Counted from the stretch's first letter, positions 1-9,330 are shown. The stretch: 64,000 bases of DNA from Haliscomenobacter hydrossis DSM 1100 (GCF_000212735.1 NC_015510.1:5333001-5397000), one strand, 5' to 3'. Program-made: numbers and translations. Notes: generated by a model not told the origin, from the letters alone.

Positions 1-486
1 TTTGAGGAAAAAAGTGGCAATTTCTTCATCGAACTTGCGGTTGCGCACGTGGGCCACAAAGGAGGCTGGGGTAGCGTGGGTGAGGGTAGAAGTGACCACC
101 ATACCCGTAGCAAGACCGCGCTCTTCGGCTTCTTCCAGAATGGTTTTTACGGGCATGCTGTCCGTATTGACACCGATGGCGCCGTTGTAGGTTTTGATGC
201 CACTGGCAAAGGCAGTCGCCCCGGCTGCGGAGTCGGTAATCAAATCACTGGCTGAATAGGCTTTTTGCAAACCAGCCACGGGGAAACGTTCAAAATTGCT
301 TTGGTTGTTGTTGAAATACATCCCCGCCGAAATATGGGTCAGTCCCATGCCATCTCCGATGAGCAAAATGACATTTTTGGCTTTGGGCACTGCAACAGCC
401 GGACTTGCTGCACCTTTTGCTTTCTTTTGGCTGAAAACTGGCAAACACAGCAGCATGGCCAGTGCGCATATCAAGAGTTTTTTCAT
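1..486 (-). CDS. Alkaline phosphatase, N-terminal part (cut by window edge)
   Basis: The 162 visible codons start at the ATG read from 486 and run off the left edge, so the C-terminus is missing. Residues 1-20 form a signal peptide ending in VFSQ, which suggests a periplasmic or exported enzyme. NVILLIGDGMG (about 38-48) carries the metal-binding Asp45, and TDSAAGATAFASG (about 84-96) carries the nucleophile Ser86 of the PhoA-type alkaline phosphatase family, which hydrolyses phosphomonoesters with Zn/Mg. The start is firm because the signal peptide follows directly. Phosphate starvation control is typical of the family, but no Pho-box is claimed here. Confidence 0.93.
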   Translation of the reverse strand, partial: MKKLLICALAMLLCLPVFSQKKAKGAASPAVAVPKAKNVILLIGDGMGLTHISAGMYFNNNQSNFERFPVAGLQKAYSASDLITDSAAGATAFASGIKTYNGAIGVNTDSMPVKTILEEAEERGLATGMVVTSTLTHATPASFVAHVRNRKFDEEIATFFLK

Positions 487-526
487 CTAATCTAAACTAT
501 GGTAATCTCAGTGAATACGAAAAAAA

Positions 527-1621
527 CTACACCAAAACGTAACGTTTACCCGGCAGTGCTCGAATGACGCCTTTGAACTCCAGTTCGAGCAACAAAGTCG
601 CCATTTCACTATTTGATTTTTGCGACAGATAAGTAAGCGCGTCAATGTCCTTTTCTTCGTCGTGACGCAACAAATTTACAATATTTTTTTCTTCCACACT
701 GAGTTCAGTAAAAAGCTGTTGTTGAACGCCGTATCGGAACGCTCCCAAATCCCAACGCAACATGCGCACCAGGTCTTCGGCGCTTTCCAACAAATGGGCC
801 TGGTTGTTTTTGATGAGTTCGTTGCATCCCGCTGAAAAGGGATCTTTGACCCGTCCGGGAACCGCAAAAACGTCTTTATTGTACTCATTGGCAAAATTAG
901 CAGTGATGATGGATCCCCCGTAGCGGGCGGTTTCCACCACGAGCAAGGCATCACACATGCCCGCGATGATGCGGTTGCGCAAGGGGAAATGTTCTTTTTC
1001 GGCGTTGGTTTCAAAACCATATTCGGTGATGATGCCCCCGTTTTCCAACATCCTCTGGGCCACTGAGCGATGGGTAGGTGGATACAAATGGGCCAGGCCA
1101 TGCGCCAAAACCCCAACCGTTGGTAGTTTTAACTCCAGGGCTTTGCGGTGCGCACAAATGTCGATGCCATAAGCCAAGCCGCTGATGATGAGTGGTTCGT
1201 AAGGGGCAATTTGTTCTAAAAATTCTTCGCAGAAAGTAGTCCCCTGAACGGTAGGTTTGCGCGTACCCACAATGGCCACAATGCGGCTGGCGTTCAAGTT
1301 TGAACTGCCTTTGTGGTATACGATTAGAGGGCTATCGGGATAATGCTTCAAACGACTGGGGTAATGTTCATCCAGGTAAAACAGGGCAGCGATGTTTTGT
1401 TTTTCCAGATGGAGGAGTTCTTTTTCGGCGGCACGGAGGGGTTCCTCTGACTTGATTTGTTGGGTCAATTGCCCACCAATACCCGGGATTTTGAGCAAAG
1501 ATTTGGTGCTGCTTAAAAACACTTCCTGCGGGCTCCCACAATAACTGACCAGCGTACGTGCCGTGACCGGGCCTACTTTGGGTATTTTTGTAAGTGCAAT
1601 TTGGTAAAATAAATGCTCCAT
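527..1621 (-). CDS. dprA: DNA processing protein DprA
   Basis: This 364-residue protein has the usual DprA length and order: an N-terminal helix-hairpin-helix-like part (IPGIGGQL, about 46-53), a Rossmann-like DprA/Smf core with GTRKPTVQG and ISGLAYGIDICAHRKAL, the stretch GGIITEYGFET, HFPLRNRIIAGMCDALLVVE, and a C-terminal winged-helix segment. DprA loads RecA on incoming single-stranded DNA during natural transformation and is cytoplasmic. It is convergent with the alkaline phosphatase gene and divergent from the SH3 gene at 1662. Confidence 0.95.
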   Translation of the reverse strand: MEHLFYQIALTKIPKVGPVTARTLVSYCGSPQEVFLSSTKSLLKIPGIGGQLTQQIKSEEPLRAAEKELLHLEKQNIAALFYLDEHYPSRLKHYPDSPLIVYHKGSSNLNASRIVAIVGTRKPTVQGTTFCEEFLEQIAPYEPLIISGLAYGIDICAHRKALELKLPTVGVLAHGLAHLYPPTHRSVAQRMLENGGIITEYGFETNAEKEHFPLRNRIIAGMCDALLVVETARYGGSIITANFANEYNKDVFAVPGRVKDPFSAGCNELIKNNQAHLLESAEDLVRMLRWDLGAFRYGVQQQLFTELSVEEKNIVNLLRHDEEKDIDALTYLSQKSNSEMATLLLELEFKGVIRALPGKRYVLV

Positions 1622-1661
1622 TGCAAAAACGAATATCTTTGTAGATTACAATTCAACTACT

Positions 1662-2162
1662 ATGAGCGAAAAAAAAGGTTCAATTTTACCCAGCCTGGAA
1701 CTCTTGATCATTGCCGCTTTTTTCATTGGCTTTGCGTTTTGGGCCATCAACAAATGCACGGCTACCCGGGCCAAGTACATCGACAGAACGGAACGGGAAC
1801 ACATTCGCAATCTGGAGGACAGCCTCGGGCGCGCCATTGAAGACGTTCAACGGGATACTCCCAAAGTAGCTCCGGTTCAGGCTCCTTCAACAGCTCCAGC
1901 ACTCTCCAAATTGTACGTGAGCATCGAAGGACTCAAGGTGCGCAAAAGCCCCCGTCGTGATGCGGAAATACTGGAAAGCCTGGTCCTTTTTGAAGAAGTT
2001 TTTTTCCTCAATGAAGTGACCGATTCCACCTCAACGGTTAATTTGGGTAAACAAACCGTTTCGGAACCTTGGGTGAAAATCCAAACCAGGAAAGGTCGCT
2101 CGGGTTGGGTATTTGGAGCCGGAGTACACTACTACCGACGCAAACACCCGGGAGCGGATTGA
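1662..2162 (+). CDS. Membrane-anchored SH3-domain protein
   Basis: The product has 166 residues. A hydrophobic segment at about 10-28 (LELLIIAAFFIGFAFWAIN) anchors it to the membrane with no clear cleavage site. A polar, probably helical linker follows, then a bacterial SH3-like domain (about 86-160) with the typical GLKVRKSPRRDAEILESL and the end WVKIQTRKGRSGWVFG. Such domains often bind peptidoglycan or cell-wall peptides; this role is inferred from the family. A TATCTTTG box at 1634-1641 fits the Bacteroidota -7 consensus, but I see no TTG at the right distance upstream. Confidence 0.8.
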   Translation: MSEKKGSILPSLELLIIAAFFIGFAFWAINKCTATRAKYIDRTEREHIRNLEDSLGRAIEDVQRDTPKVAPVQAPSTAPALSKLYVSIEGLKVRKSPRRDAEILESLVLFEEVFFLNEVTDSTSTVNLGKQTVSEPWVKIQTRKGRSGWVFGAGVHYYRRKHPGAD

Positions 2163-2244
2163 TAATTGTAATGGTGTAAGGCGTGCAATGAGCACAAAAA
2201 TACAAAAGGCAATCAATATATAAAGGGCTAAGTACTTTTTTGTT

Positions 2245-2955
2245 TCAACGGGTATCCCAGGAACTTAATTCATATTGTTCAATGAGTAATAGTACTGCTT
2301 TGGCATCGGCTTTTGTGGGGTAAAATCCAAGTGTTTGCAGGGTGTCCACCCATCCTTTAACATCATCTGTACTTTTTGTTCGCAGGGGAGAAAAAGCTCC
2401 TGTGGTGATGTAGTAGCTATGGTCGCGGAAACTCATCCAGGCTGTTTCATAATTGCGGAGGCATGTTTTCCCGGCTGTAAATGTGGGGCCTTGCCAGTCA
2501 CTTGTGCAGTGCAGGTTGAAAAAATTGTTGGCGCCCAGCGCGGCAGTACTTTGGCCCGCCTGGCTCATCAGGAGCGCATTGGCCAAGATGATGGACGCAG
2601 GAATGCCAAACTTGTGTTGTTCGTTTACGGCAACTTTTACAAAACGGTGGACGAATTCCTTTTTAAATACTTCCTCAACTTTAGTAAGCCGTTCAGCCAG
2701 TTCCGATGCCGATTGTTTGGTAGGAAATGGATCTAAGGAGAAGGTATTGTTCTCGATGGGTTGTATTCTTTGGTTGTCGGTATACCCTTCTTTGGGTACC
2801 GCAACGGGTTGGATGGGCTGTTTTTCCTCAGACTTGACGGGCGTGTTCATATTGATTTTCAAGCTGAGGTTCTTGCGGGTGGCACCGTATACCAAAAGCA
2901 GCACAATGGCCACTTTGAGCCAATTCTTCTTTAGATATTTCTCCGCCTTGCCCAT
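2245..2955 (-). CDS. Glucosaminidase-like (GH73/LYZ2) membrane protein, active site altered
   Basis: I place the start at the ATG read from 2955 (236 aa); a longer frame exists only from a TTG at 3024. Residues about 12-25 form one transmembrane segment, followed by a proline-rich linker and a mannosyl-glycoprotein endo-N-acetylglucosaminidase-like domain (about 105-230) with ANNFFNLHCTSDWQGPTF and SFRDHSYYI. In Bacteroidota relatives the catalytic block reads ILESxxGNS; here it reads LLMSQAGQS, so the usual catalytic Glu appears to be Met. The fold is well supported. Muralytic activity is doubtful. Confidence 0.8.
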   Translation of the reverse strand: MGKAEKYLKKNWLKVAIVLLLVYGATRKNLSLKINMNTPVKSEEKQPIQPVAVPKEGYTDNQRIQPIENNTFSLDPFPTKQSASELAERLTKVEEVFKKEFVHRFVKVAVNEQHKFGIPASIILANALLMSQAGQSTAALGANNFFNLHCTSDWQGPTFTAGKTCLRNYETAWMSFRDHSYYITTGAFSPLRTKSTDDVKGWVDTLQTLGFYPTKADAKAVLLLIEQYELSSWDTR

Positions 2956-3053
2956 AAATAAACAATTTTGAGGATGATTGTCGTTGATAAAGACAAAAAT
3001 AAACAAAAAGTTTTTAATCGACAAGCTTTTTTAACTTTTTTTTGCTTTAAAAA

Positions 3054-4265
3054 CTACATTTTTGGATAAGCGAGGTAGTATTTGGTGACGTTCCTAAAAT
3101 GCATGCCGGGTTCCAATAATTCGGACATGGGCTTGGCTTCGCCATTTTTGAACAACATTTTGATTTCTCCACTTTGGGGGTTATAGGCGTGGTTACTTTC
3201 CTGGCCGCTCAGCAATAAGAATTCCGTTTCTGAACTTGGCCCTTGCCACCAGAGCTTGATCTTTTCTTGGATGATTTGTTGGTAGGATAAATCAAACGGT
3301 TGATCTACCAATTCCAGTTTAAACAATCGGCGGTTGATGAGCCCAGTGGCGAGGAACGCCAACACGCGGTCATTGGATTTCATCCAGCCTTTGAGGGCTG
3401 CAGAAATATCCGAATCATCCAGTCCGGCAAAAGCCTCCAACAGCTCATCGCGACGGGACAAAAAGTCTTTTTCCGAAAAATCGTGGTGAATGAACAATTC
3501 CAAATTGGGTGGACAGTACAAGTTTTCCCCGGCCTTGACGATTTGTTTGGCGCGGCGCAGCGTTTGGATCATCATTTGTTCAGCAGACAGCACCGTTTTG
3601 TGCAAATAGACCTGCCAATACATCAGCCGCCGGGCAATCAGAAATTTTTCGATCGAATAAATGCCTTTTTCTTCTACCACCAATTCGCCGTTGTGTACGG
3701 CCAACATTTTGATGATGCGGTCGTACCCGATGACCCCTTCGTACACCCCCGTAAAAAAACTGTCGCGGGTGAGGTAATCCATCCGATCCATGTCCAATTG
3801 GCTGGATACCAGTTGGTGCAAGAATTTTTTGGGATAGGTATCTTCAAAAATATGAATGGCCAGGCTCAATGCGCCGTTGAACTCCTCGTTGAGTTTGGCC
3901 ATAAACAATTCCGAAAGGCGCTCGTGGTGTACGTTGATCAGCGTATTTTCGAGGGTATGCGAAAAGGGCCCGTGACCGATGTCGTGCAACAAGATGGCGA
4001 TTTGTACGGCCAGGGCTTCTTCATCGCTGATGTCGGCCCCCTTAGCGCGCAGCACGTCGATGGACTGGGTCATCAGGTGAAAGGCACCCAAGGCGTGGTG
4101 AAAACGCGTGTGTAATGCCCCAGGGTAAACATAGTGCGTCAGACTGACTTGTTTGATGCGCCGCAAACGCTGAAAATAGGGATGTTCAATGAGATCGAAA
4201 ATGATGCCATAGGGCACAGTAACGAATCCATAAACGGGGTCATTGAAGATTTTGTGGGTAGCCAT
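3054..4265 (-). CDS. HD-domain phosphohydrolase (dGTPase/YdhJ-like)
   Basis: The 403-residue protein starts MATHKIFNDPVYGFV and carries the HD metal site early: TRFHHALGAFHLM, then LLHDIGHGPFSHTLE, then a later Asp-rich part SSQLDMDRMDYLTRDSFFTGV. This pattern is that of HD superfamily hydrolases related to SAMHD1 and dGTPases, which act on nucleotides. The exact substrate cannot be read from sequence. It is probably a single-gene unit, divergent from porX; a short palindrome sits in the spacer. Confidence 0.88.
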   Translation of the reverse strand: MATHKIFNDPVYGFVTVPYGIIFDLIEHPYFQRLRRIKQVSLTHYVYPGALHTRFHHALGAFHLMTQSIDVLRAKGADISDEEALAVQIAILLHDIGHGPFSHTLENTLINVHHERLSELFMAKLNEEFNGALSLAIHIFEDTYPKKFLHQLVSSQLDMDRMDYLTRDSFFTGVYEGVIGYDRIIKMLAVHNGELVVEEKGIYSIEKFLIARRLMYWQVYLHKTVLSAEQMMIQTLRRAKQIVKAGENLYCPPNLELFIHHDFSEKDFLSRRDELLEAFAGLDDSDISAALKGWMKSNDRVLAFLATGLINRRLFKLELVDQPFDLSYQQIIQEKIKLWWQGPSSETEFLLLSGQESNHAYNPQSGEIKMLFKNGEAKPMSELLEPGMHFRNVTKYYLAYPKM

Positions 4266-4345
4266 ACCTTAAATTTGATGCAAATCTTAAAAACTCTATT
4301 CAACTGAACAATAATATAGAGGAAAAGATGATTTTTGTGTGTGAA

Positions 4346-4365
4346 CCCACGAATGAATTCGTGGG
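4346..4365. repeat. 9-GA-9 palindrome, copy 1
   Basis: CCCACGAATGAATTCGTGGG: two 9-bp arms around GA. The identical 20-mer recurs at 9331-9350 and a variant with a paired change occurs twice near 36.5 kb. This copy lies 18 bp upstream of the porX start. Confidence 0.9.
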
Positions 4366-4383
4366 CTAAAAATTTCCCTTCGC

Positions 4384-5940
4384 ATGGATAAAATCATCAT
4401 ACTCTGGGCCGACGACGAGATCGACCTGTTGCGGCCCCAGATTTTGTTTTTGGAAAAGAAAGGCTATTCCGTCATTACGGTTACCAACGGGCACGATGCC
4501 TTGGAAGAGTGCCAACAAAACCGCGACATCGATGTCGTATTCCTGGACGAAAGTATGCCCGGCATCACGGGTTTGGAAACCTTATCGCGGATCAAAGCGG
4601 AGAACCCTTTGTTGCCCATCGTGATGATCACCAAAAACGAGGCCGAAACCGTCATGGAAGAAGCCCTCGGCTCACAAATTGCCGATTACCTGATCAAGCC
4701 CGTCAACCCCAATCAGATCCTGCTTACCCTCAAAAAAATCATCGACAACAAGCGCCTGGTGCGGGAGAAGACCTCTTCGGATTACCAGCAGGAGTTTCGA
4801 CAGATTTTTATGGAAATCAACAGCGGCCTCAATTTTGAGGAGTGGGTGGAAGTGTACCGCCGCATCGTCAATTGGGAACTTAAGATCGACCAGTCCAATT
4901 CTTCGGAAATGGGCGATATTTTGTCCATGCAAAAAAACCAGGCCAATACCGAGTTTTCGAAATATGTGACCAAAAATTACCTGCATTGGGTACAAGCAGA
5001 CAGCGATGGGCCCGTGTTGTCGCACCAATTGTTCCGACGGAAAATTTTCCCCCTGCTCAACAATACCACGCCAACTTTTGTGCTCCTGCTCGACAACCTG
5101 CGCTTTGACCAATGGAAGGTCATCGAGCCTGTATTGAGTGAATTGTTTCGGGTGGAAGAAGAGGATACTTTTTGCAGCATCCTGCCCACTGCAACCCAGT
5201 ACAGCCGCAACGCCATTTTTGCCGGGATGATGCCTGCTGAGATCGAAAAAACCTTCCCGGATTGGTGGCGCAACGACAACGAAGAAGGGGGCAAAAACCT
5301 CTTTGAAGGGGAAATGCTGGGCGAACAAATCCGGCGTACCATGCGCAAGGAAATCAAATACGATTACCTGAAGATCACCAATGTTGCTGCCGCCCGCCAA
5401 TTACAGGACAACATCCTGAACTACGTCAAAAACGACCTGACGGTGATTGTCTACAACTTCATCGACATGCTTTCGCACGCCCGTACCGAAATGGAGGTGC
5501 TCAAGGAGTTGGCAGGAGACGAAAAAGCCTACCGTTCGTTGACGCGGTCCTGGTTTGAAAATTCTCCGCTGTGGTCGGCCTTGCAAAAATTGGCCGAAAA
5601 AGACGTGCAGCTGATCGTTACCACCGATCACGGCACCATTCGGGTGAATACGCCCTCCAAGGTAGTAGGTGATCGGGAAACAACCACCAACCTGCGCTAC
5701 AAAATGGGGCGTAACCTGCAATACGATAAAAAGGACGTGTTGGAAATCCGGGACCCACTGCAAGCACGGTTGCCGCGGCCCAATGTCAGTTCTTCCTATA
5801 TTTTTGCCAAGGAAGACATCTTTTTTCTGTATCCGAACAACTACAATCATTACCACAACTATTACAAAAACACCTTTCAGCACGGTGGGATTTCCCTCGA
5901 AGAAATGATCTGCCCCATCATCAAACTCAAAGTCAAATAA
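4384..5940 (+). CDS. porX: PorX-type response regulator with PglZ/alkaline phosphatase-like domain
   Basis: At 518 residues it matches the length known for PorX. Residues 1-120 are a receiver domain: acidic pair in WADDEID, phosphorylatable Asp in VVFLDESMPG (about 54), and the later K in YLIKPVNP. Residues about 210-515 form a PglZ/alkaline-phosphatase-superfamily domain with FVLLLDNLRFDQWK, VIVYNFIDMLSHAR and LIVTTDHGTIRV, which supply metal ligands. In Porphyromonas and Flavobacterium, PorX acts with the PorY kinase and a sigma factor to control type IX secretion genes. The stop is followed after 2 bp by the DedA gene, so the two are probably co-transcribed. No porY is in the window. Confidence 0.95.
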   Translation: MDKIIILWADDEIDLLRPQILFLEKKGYSVITVTNGHDALEECQQNRDIDVVFLDESMPGITGLETLSRIKAENPLLPIVMITKNEAETVMEEALGSQIADYLIKPVNPNQILLTLKKIIDNKRLVREKTSSDYQQEFRQIFMEINSGLNFEEWVEVYRRIVNWELKIDQSNSSEMGDILSMQKNQANTEFSKYVTKNYLHWVQADSDGPVLSHQLFRRKIFPLLNNTTPTFVLLLDNLRFDQWKVIEPVLSELFRVEEEDTFCSILPTATQYSRNAIFAGMMPAEIEKTFPDWWRNDNEEGGKNLFEGEMLGEQIRRTMRKEIKYDYLKITNVAAARQLQDNILNYVKNDLTVIVYNFIDMLSHARTEMEVLKELAGDEKAYRSLTRSWFENSPLWSALQKLAEKDVQLIVTTDHGTIRVNTPSKVVGDRETTTNLRYKMGRNLQYDKKDVLEIRDPLQARLPRPNVSSSYIFAKEDIFFLYPNNYNHYHNYYKNTFQHGGISLEEMICPIIKLKVK

Positions 5941-5942
5941 GC

Positions 5943-6479
5943 GTGAACCCAATTGGCTACCTGGGCATTTTTGTCGGTGCGTTTCTGGAGGGCGAGGTGG
6001 TGTACATCAGCGCCATCCAGGCCGCAAGGGCAGGTTATATCGATTTTTACGGAGCCATTGCCACGTTTTTTCTGGGTACTTTTTTCACCGATTGGTTTTA
6101 TTTTCTCACGGGTCGAAAACAGGGTCGGCGCTACCTGGAGCGCAGCGAAAAGCTGCAACGCAAGGCTGCCCAGATCGATCAGCTGATGGACAAACACGGT
6201 ACATTACTCCTGTTGTCTTACCGCTTTATTTATGGATTTCGCATTGTGCTGCCCCTCTTGTTTGGGGTGAGCAAACTTTCACTGAAGCGTTTTTTATGGT
6301 TTAGTTTGCTCAGTACCAGCATCTGGATGACGGTTTATGGCTGGATTGGGTATTATTTTACGACGTGGTTGCTGGAGCAGCTGAAGTCGGGAAATGTGGT
6401 GATTGGGGTGCTTGTAGTTGCGGGGCTGATTGGCATTATTTTTTGGGCCAAAGGATTTATAATTAAAAGAGAATACTGA
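5943..6479 (+). CDS. DedA family membrane protein
   Basis: This 178-residue integral membrane protein starts at GTG 5943, only 2 bp after porX. It has the DedA/SNARE-associated pattern: GIFVGAFLEGEVVYISA near the N-terminus, FLGTFFTDWFYFLTGRKQGRRYLER, and RFIYGFRIVLPLLFGVSKL, with hydrophobic segments to the end. Some DedA proteins flip undecaprenyl phosphate or phosphatidylethanolamine, but the substrate here is unknown. The tight spacing to porX suggests coupling of envelope lipid supply with secretion control; this is inference. Confidence 0.85.
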   Translation: MNPIGYLGIFVGAFLEGEVVYISAIQAARAGYIDFYGAIATFFLGTFFTDWFYFLTGRKQGRRYLERSEKLQRKAAQIDQLMDKHGTLLLLSYRFIYGFRIVLPLLFGVSKLSLKRFLWFSLLSTSIWMTVYGWIGYYFTTWLLEQLKSGNVVIGVLVVAGLIGIIFWAKGFIIKREY

Positions 6480-6583
6480 TTTAGGTGCTCAACCGCCTAT
6501 TATTTTTGCCCTTCATTAGTAGTGTTCTGGAAATTTAATTATTATTGTATCGTTTTGTGACAATAATCTTTAAACCTGATCCA

Positions 6584-8221
6584 ATGTTCAGATCGCAACT
6601 CCTTTTTTCCTTGTTTTTGCTGATGAGCTTTGCCGCATTTGCGCAAACCAACTTCTATATGGCCGTTCAAACCAAAGTGGAACACGGCCTCATTGAAGGC
6701 AATTACGATATCCGAACGGGTATGCAATATTACCTCGGCGTCCCCTTCGCCAAACCACCGGTAGGCCAGCTCCGCTGGAAGGCTCCGCAGCCCTTGGCAC
6801 CCTGGACTGGTGTCAAGATGGCCAAAAAATTTGGGCCACGCGCCGTACAAGGTTTTGTATTTGGCGACATGAAATTCCGCTCCGAAGGCCTGAGTGAAGA
6901 TTGCCTCTACCTCAACGTCTGGACGCCCGCCAAACGCAATGACAAAAACCTGCCCGTATTGGTGTATTTCTATGGTGGCGGTTTTGTGGCTGGCGATGGT
7001 TCCGAGCCTCGTTACGATGGGGAAAGTATGGCTAAAAAAGGCATTGTGGTGGTCACGGTGAATTACCGTTTGAACATCTTTGGCTTTTTTGCGCACCCTG
7101 AACTCAGTGCCGAAGCGCCTTACAAAGCTTCCGGTAACTACGGCCTGCTCGACCAAACTGCTGCCCTGAAATGGGTGCAAAAAAACATTGCTGCTTTTGG
7201 AGGTGACCCCAAAAAGGTGACCATTGCCGGAGAATCCGCAGGATCAATCTCCGTGAGTGCTCAAATGGCGTCACCTCTTGCCAAGGGTTTGATCGCTGGG
7301 GCAATTGGTGAAAGTGGTGCGGGGATCAACCCCACCTTGGCTCCCGTTCCGTTGGCCGAAGCTGAAAAAACGGGCCTTGAATTTGCGCAAAAAGCGGGCT
7401 ACCCAACCCTGGCTCAATTGCGCAAACTGAGCACCCGCGAAATTTTTGAATTGTATTCAGAATCGCGGCGCTTTGGTTTCCCAACCGTAATTGACGGCTA
7501 TTTTTATCCGAAAACCATGGACGACATTTTTAATGCCAAACAACAGGCCATGGTTCCATTGCTCTTAGGCTGGAACTCTGCCGAAATCCCCGGCATGGCT
7601 TTCATGCAAGGACAACCGTATACGGAAGAAAACTACGTCAAAAAGGTAAAAGAGACTTATCCCAATGACCACGAGGAAGTGTTGAAGCTGTATCCACATG
7701 GTTCAAACAAAGAGATTGAACTTTCCGCTACCGCATTGGCTTCGGACCGTTTCATCGCTTACAGCACCTGGAAATGGGGCGACTTACACGTGCAAAACAG
7801 TACCCAGCCTGTCTATCGTTATTTGTACAGCCGGATTCGGCCACCACTCGTGGATCAAGATTTGGTTTCCGGTTTGGCCGGAGGTACGATGCGCCGCGAC
7901 CCTAATGCGCCCAAAGCGCCCGAACCCGTTGGGGCAAGCCACGCCTGTGAAATTGAATATTGCATGGGAAATCTGCACCTGGTAACGGATTACGCCTGGA
8001 CGAAGGATGATTACAAGGTTTCGGAAACCATGCTGAATTTCTTTGCCAATTTCATCATCAATGGCAATCCCAATGGCGCCAACTTGCCCCAATGGCCAGC
8101 GGTAAAAAAAGGCGATTCCAGCCCCGATGTGATGGTGATTGATGTGGAGTCAAAAGCGGTGAAAACCAAGGATGAAGCGCGGTACCTGTTTCTGGATAAA
8201 GCGTATGGGAATAATAAGTAG
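6584..8221 (+). CDS. Type B carboxylesterase (para-nitrobenzyl esterase-like), exported
   Basis: The ATG at 6584 gives 545 residues with a signal peptide (1-20, ending FAAFAQ); a TTG-started frame from 6545 would bury that signal and is less likely. The alpha/beta-hydrolase features are complete: EDCLYLNVWTP (about 105-115), oxyanion loop YGGGFVAGDG (130-139), nucleophile elbow GESAG with Ser218, and the catalytic His in GASHACEIEY. Members hydrolyse carboxylic esters of varied size. The protein is likely periplasmic or secreted. Confidence 0.9.
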   Translation: MFRSQLLFSLFLLMSFAAFAQTNFYMAVQTKVEHGLIEGNYDIRTGMQYYLGVPFAKPPVGQLRWKAPQPLAPWTGVKMAKKFGPRAVQGFVFGDMKFRSEGLSEDCLYLNVWTPAKRNDKNLPVLVYFYGGGFVAGDGSEPRYDGESMAKKGIVVVTVNYRLNIFGFFAHPELSAEAPYKASGNYGLLDQTAALKWVQKNIAAFGGDPKKVTIAGESAGSISVSAQMASPLAKGLIAGAIGESGAGINPTLAPVPLAEAEKTGLEFAQKAGYPTLAQLRKLSTREIFELYSESRRFGFPTVIDGYFYPKTMDDIFNAKQQAMVPLLLGWNSAEIPGMAFMQGQPYTEENYVKKVKETYPNDHEEVLKLYPHGSNKEIELSATALASDRFIAYSTWKWGDLHVQNSTQPVYRYLYSRIRPPLVDQDLVSGLAGGTMRRDPNAPKAPEPVGASHACEIEYCMGNLHLVTDYAWTKDDYKVSETMLNFFANFIINGNPNGANLPQWPAVKKGDSSPDVMVIDVESKAVKTKDEARYLFLDKAYGNNK

Positions 8222-8242
8222 GGCATTCCCAAAGCGGCACTT

Positions 8243-8330
8243 TTAACACGAAGGGCACCAGGGAAGCACAAAGGACACTAAGCGAATAACATTGTGGCCT
8301 TTGTGCTTTCCTTAGTGTCCTTCGTGTTAA
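8243..8330. repeat. Inverted repeat of CACGAAGG type at a convergent gene junction
   Basis: The arm at 8243-8274 (TTAACACGAAGG... ...GCACAAAGG) is mirrored at 8298-8330 (CCTTTGTGC... ...CCTTCGTGTTAA). The right arm contains the stop codon of the EamA gene (8327-8329). It sits between two convergent genes and may act as a terminator for both. Confidence 0.8.
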
Positions 8331-9223
8331 ATCAACTTTTTCTGCCCGAATTTACCATTGATAAAAAACACCCCCGTCAGCATGATTGCAGCAGCAATTA
8401 AGGAGCGGGTGGTGACTTCTTCGTTGTTCAAACTCCAACCCAAAAACATGGCGACTACCGGATTCACGTAATTGGTAGTCGCCACTTTTTCGGGGGAAAC
8501 TTTGGTCAACAGGTAATTAAAGGCCGAAAAAGCCAATAAAGAGCCCAGCACCACGAGATAGAAGAAAGAAAAGATGCCTTGCGGAGTCAGCCGTTCCCAG
8601 GCAAACTGCTTATAGTCGCCAAAAATCAGGCTCATGATCAGCAGGCAAATGCCTCCACACATCATTTGCATGCCCGCTGATTGCATTTTTGATTTAGGAA
8701 GATTGGCCTGGCCAATATAGATGGAGGCGTAACCCCAGGCAAAGAGGGAAAGGGCAATCACGCCAACGCCAATCAAGGTCTGCCGATCAGCCGAAATTTG
8801 GGGCTGACCAACCAGCAAAAACATACCCAATACGCCTAGGGCGACCCCCAAAAGGCTATGCAATTTTGGACTTTGGCCGCGCATGAACCACAATAGCATG
8901 ACCACCACCAGTGGTTCAAAAGAAACCAGCAGTGCAGCCATACCACTATCCACCCATTGTTCGGCCCAGACTACCAGCCCGGTGCCCAAGGCCATAAACA
9001 TCAGTCCGGCCCAGGCTGCACTTTTCCAGTGAATGGTTTGAGGCCAGGGAATTTTACGCAGGGCGGCTACGCCAAACAAGAGGGAGCCTGCCAGTAAAAA
9101 ACGAGTACCCGACATCAGAAAAGGGGGGATTTCCAAGATGGCCAGGTAATTGACCAGATAAGTGCTTCCCCAAACGAGGTAAACGGTGGCAAAAGCAGCA
9201 ATGATCAGGTAGCGTTCGCGCAT
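8327..9223 (-). CDS. EamA/DMT superfamily transporter (YedA-like)
   Basis: The 298-residue protein is hydrophobic throughout and consists of two EamA halves of about five transmembrane segments each. VYLVWGSTYLVNYLAILEIPPFLMSGTRFLLAG is the typical N-terminal half and VSPEKVATTNYVNPVVAMFLGW the typical C-terminal half. Such proteins export small metabolites such as amino acids; the substrate is not visible. The stop codon lies inside an inverted repeat. The first bases upstream of the start are the arm of a GGTTCG hairpin. Confidence 0.9.
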   Translation of the reverse strand: MRERYLIIAAFATVYLVWGSTYLVNYLAILEIPPFLMSGTRFLLAGSLLFGVAALRKIPWPQTIHWKSAAWAGLMFMALGTGLVVWAEQWVDSGMAALLVSFEPLVVVMLLWFMRGQSPKLHSLLGVALGVLGMFLLVGQPQISADRQTLIGVGVIALSLFAWGYASIYIGQANLPKSKMQSAGMQMMCGGICLLIMSLIFGDYKQFAWERLTPQGIFSFFYLVVLGSLLAFSAFNYLLTKVSPEKVATTNYVNPVVAMFLGWSLNNEEVTTRSLIAAAIMLTGVFFINGKFGQKKLI

Positions 9224-9227
9224 GATG

Positions 9228-9322
9228 ATAGGTTCGAAGTTCGAAAGGGTGCAAAGATCAATAAAATACTAGAATTTACTTCCAAATTCTTTGTTCCCGA
9301 ACCCTCGAACTACGAACCTATT
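9228..9322. repeat. GGTTCG-word hairpin upstream of EamA gene
   Basis: ATAGGTTCGAAGTTCGA (9228 on) pairs with TCGAACTACGAACCTAT (ending about 9321). It begins about 5 bp from the EamA start codon and is the loosest of four members of the same word family; about 45 bp of A+T-rich DNA forms the loop. Confidence 0.7.
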
Positions 9323-9330
9323 CAGGATCT

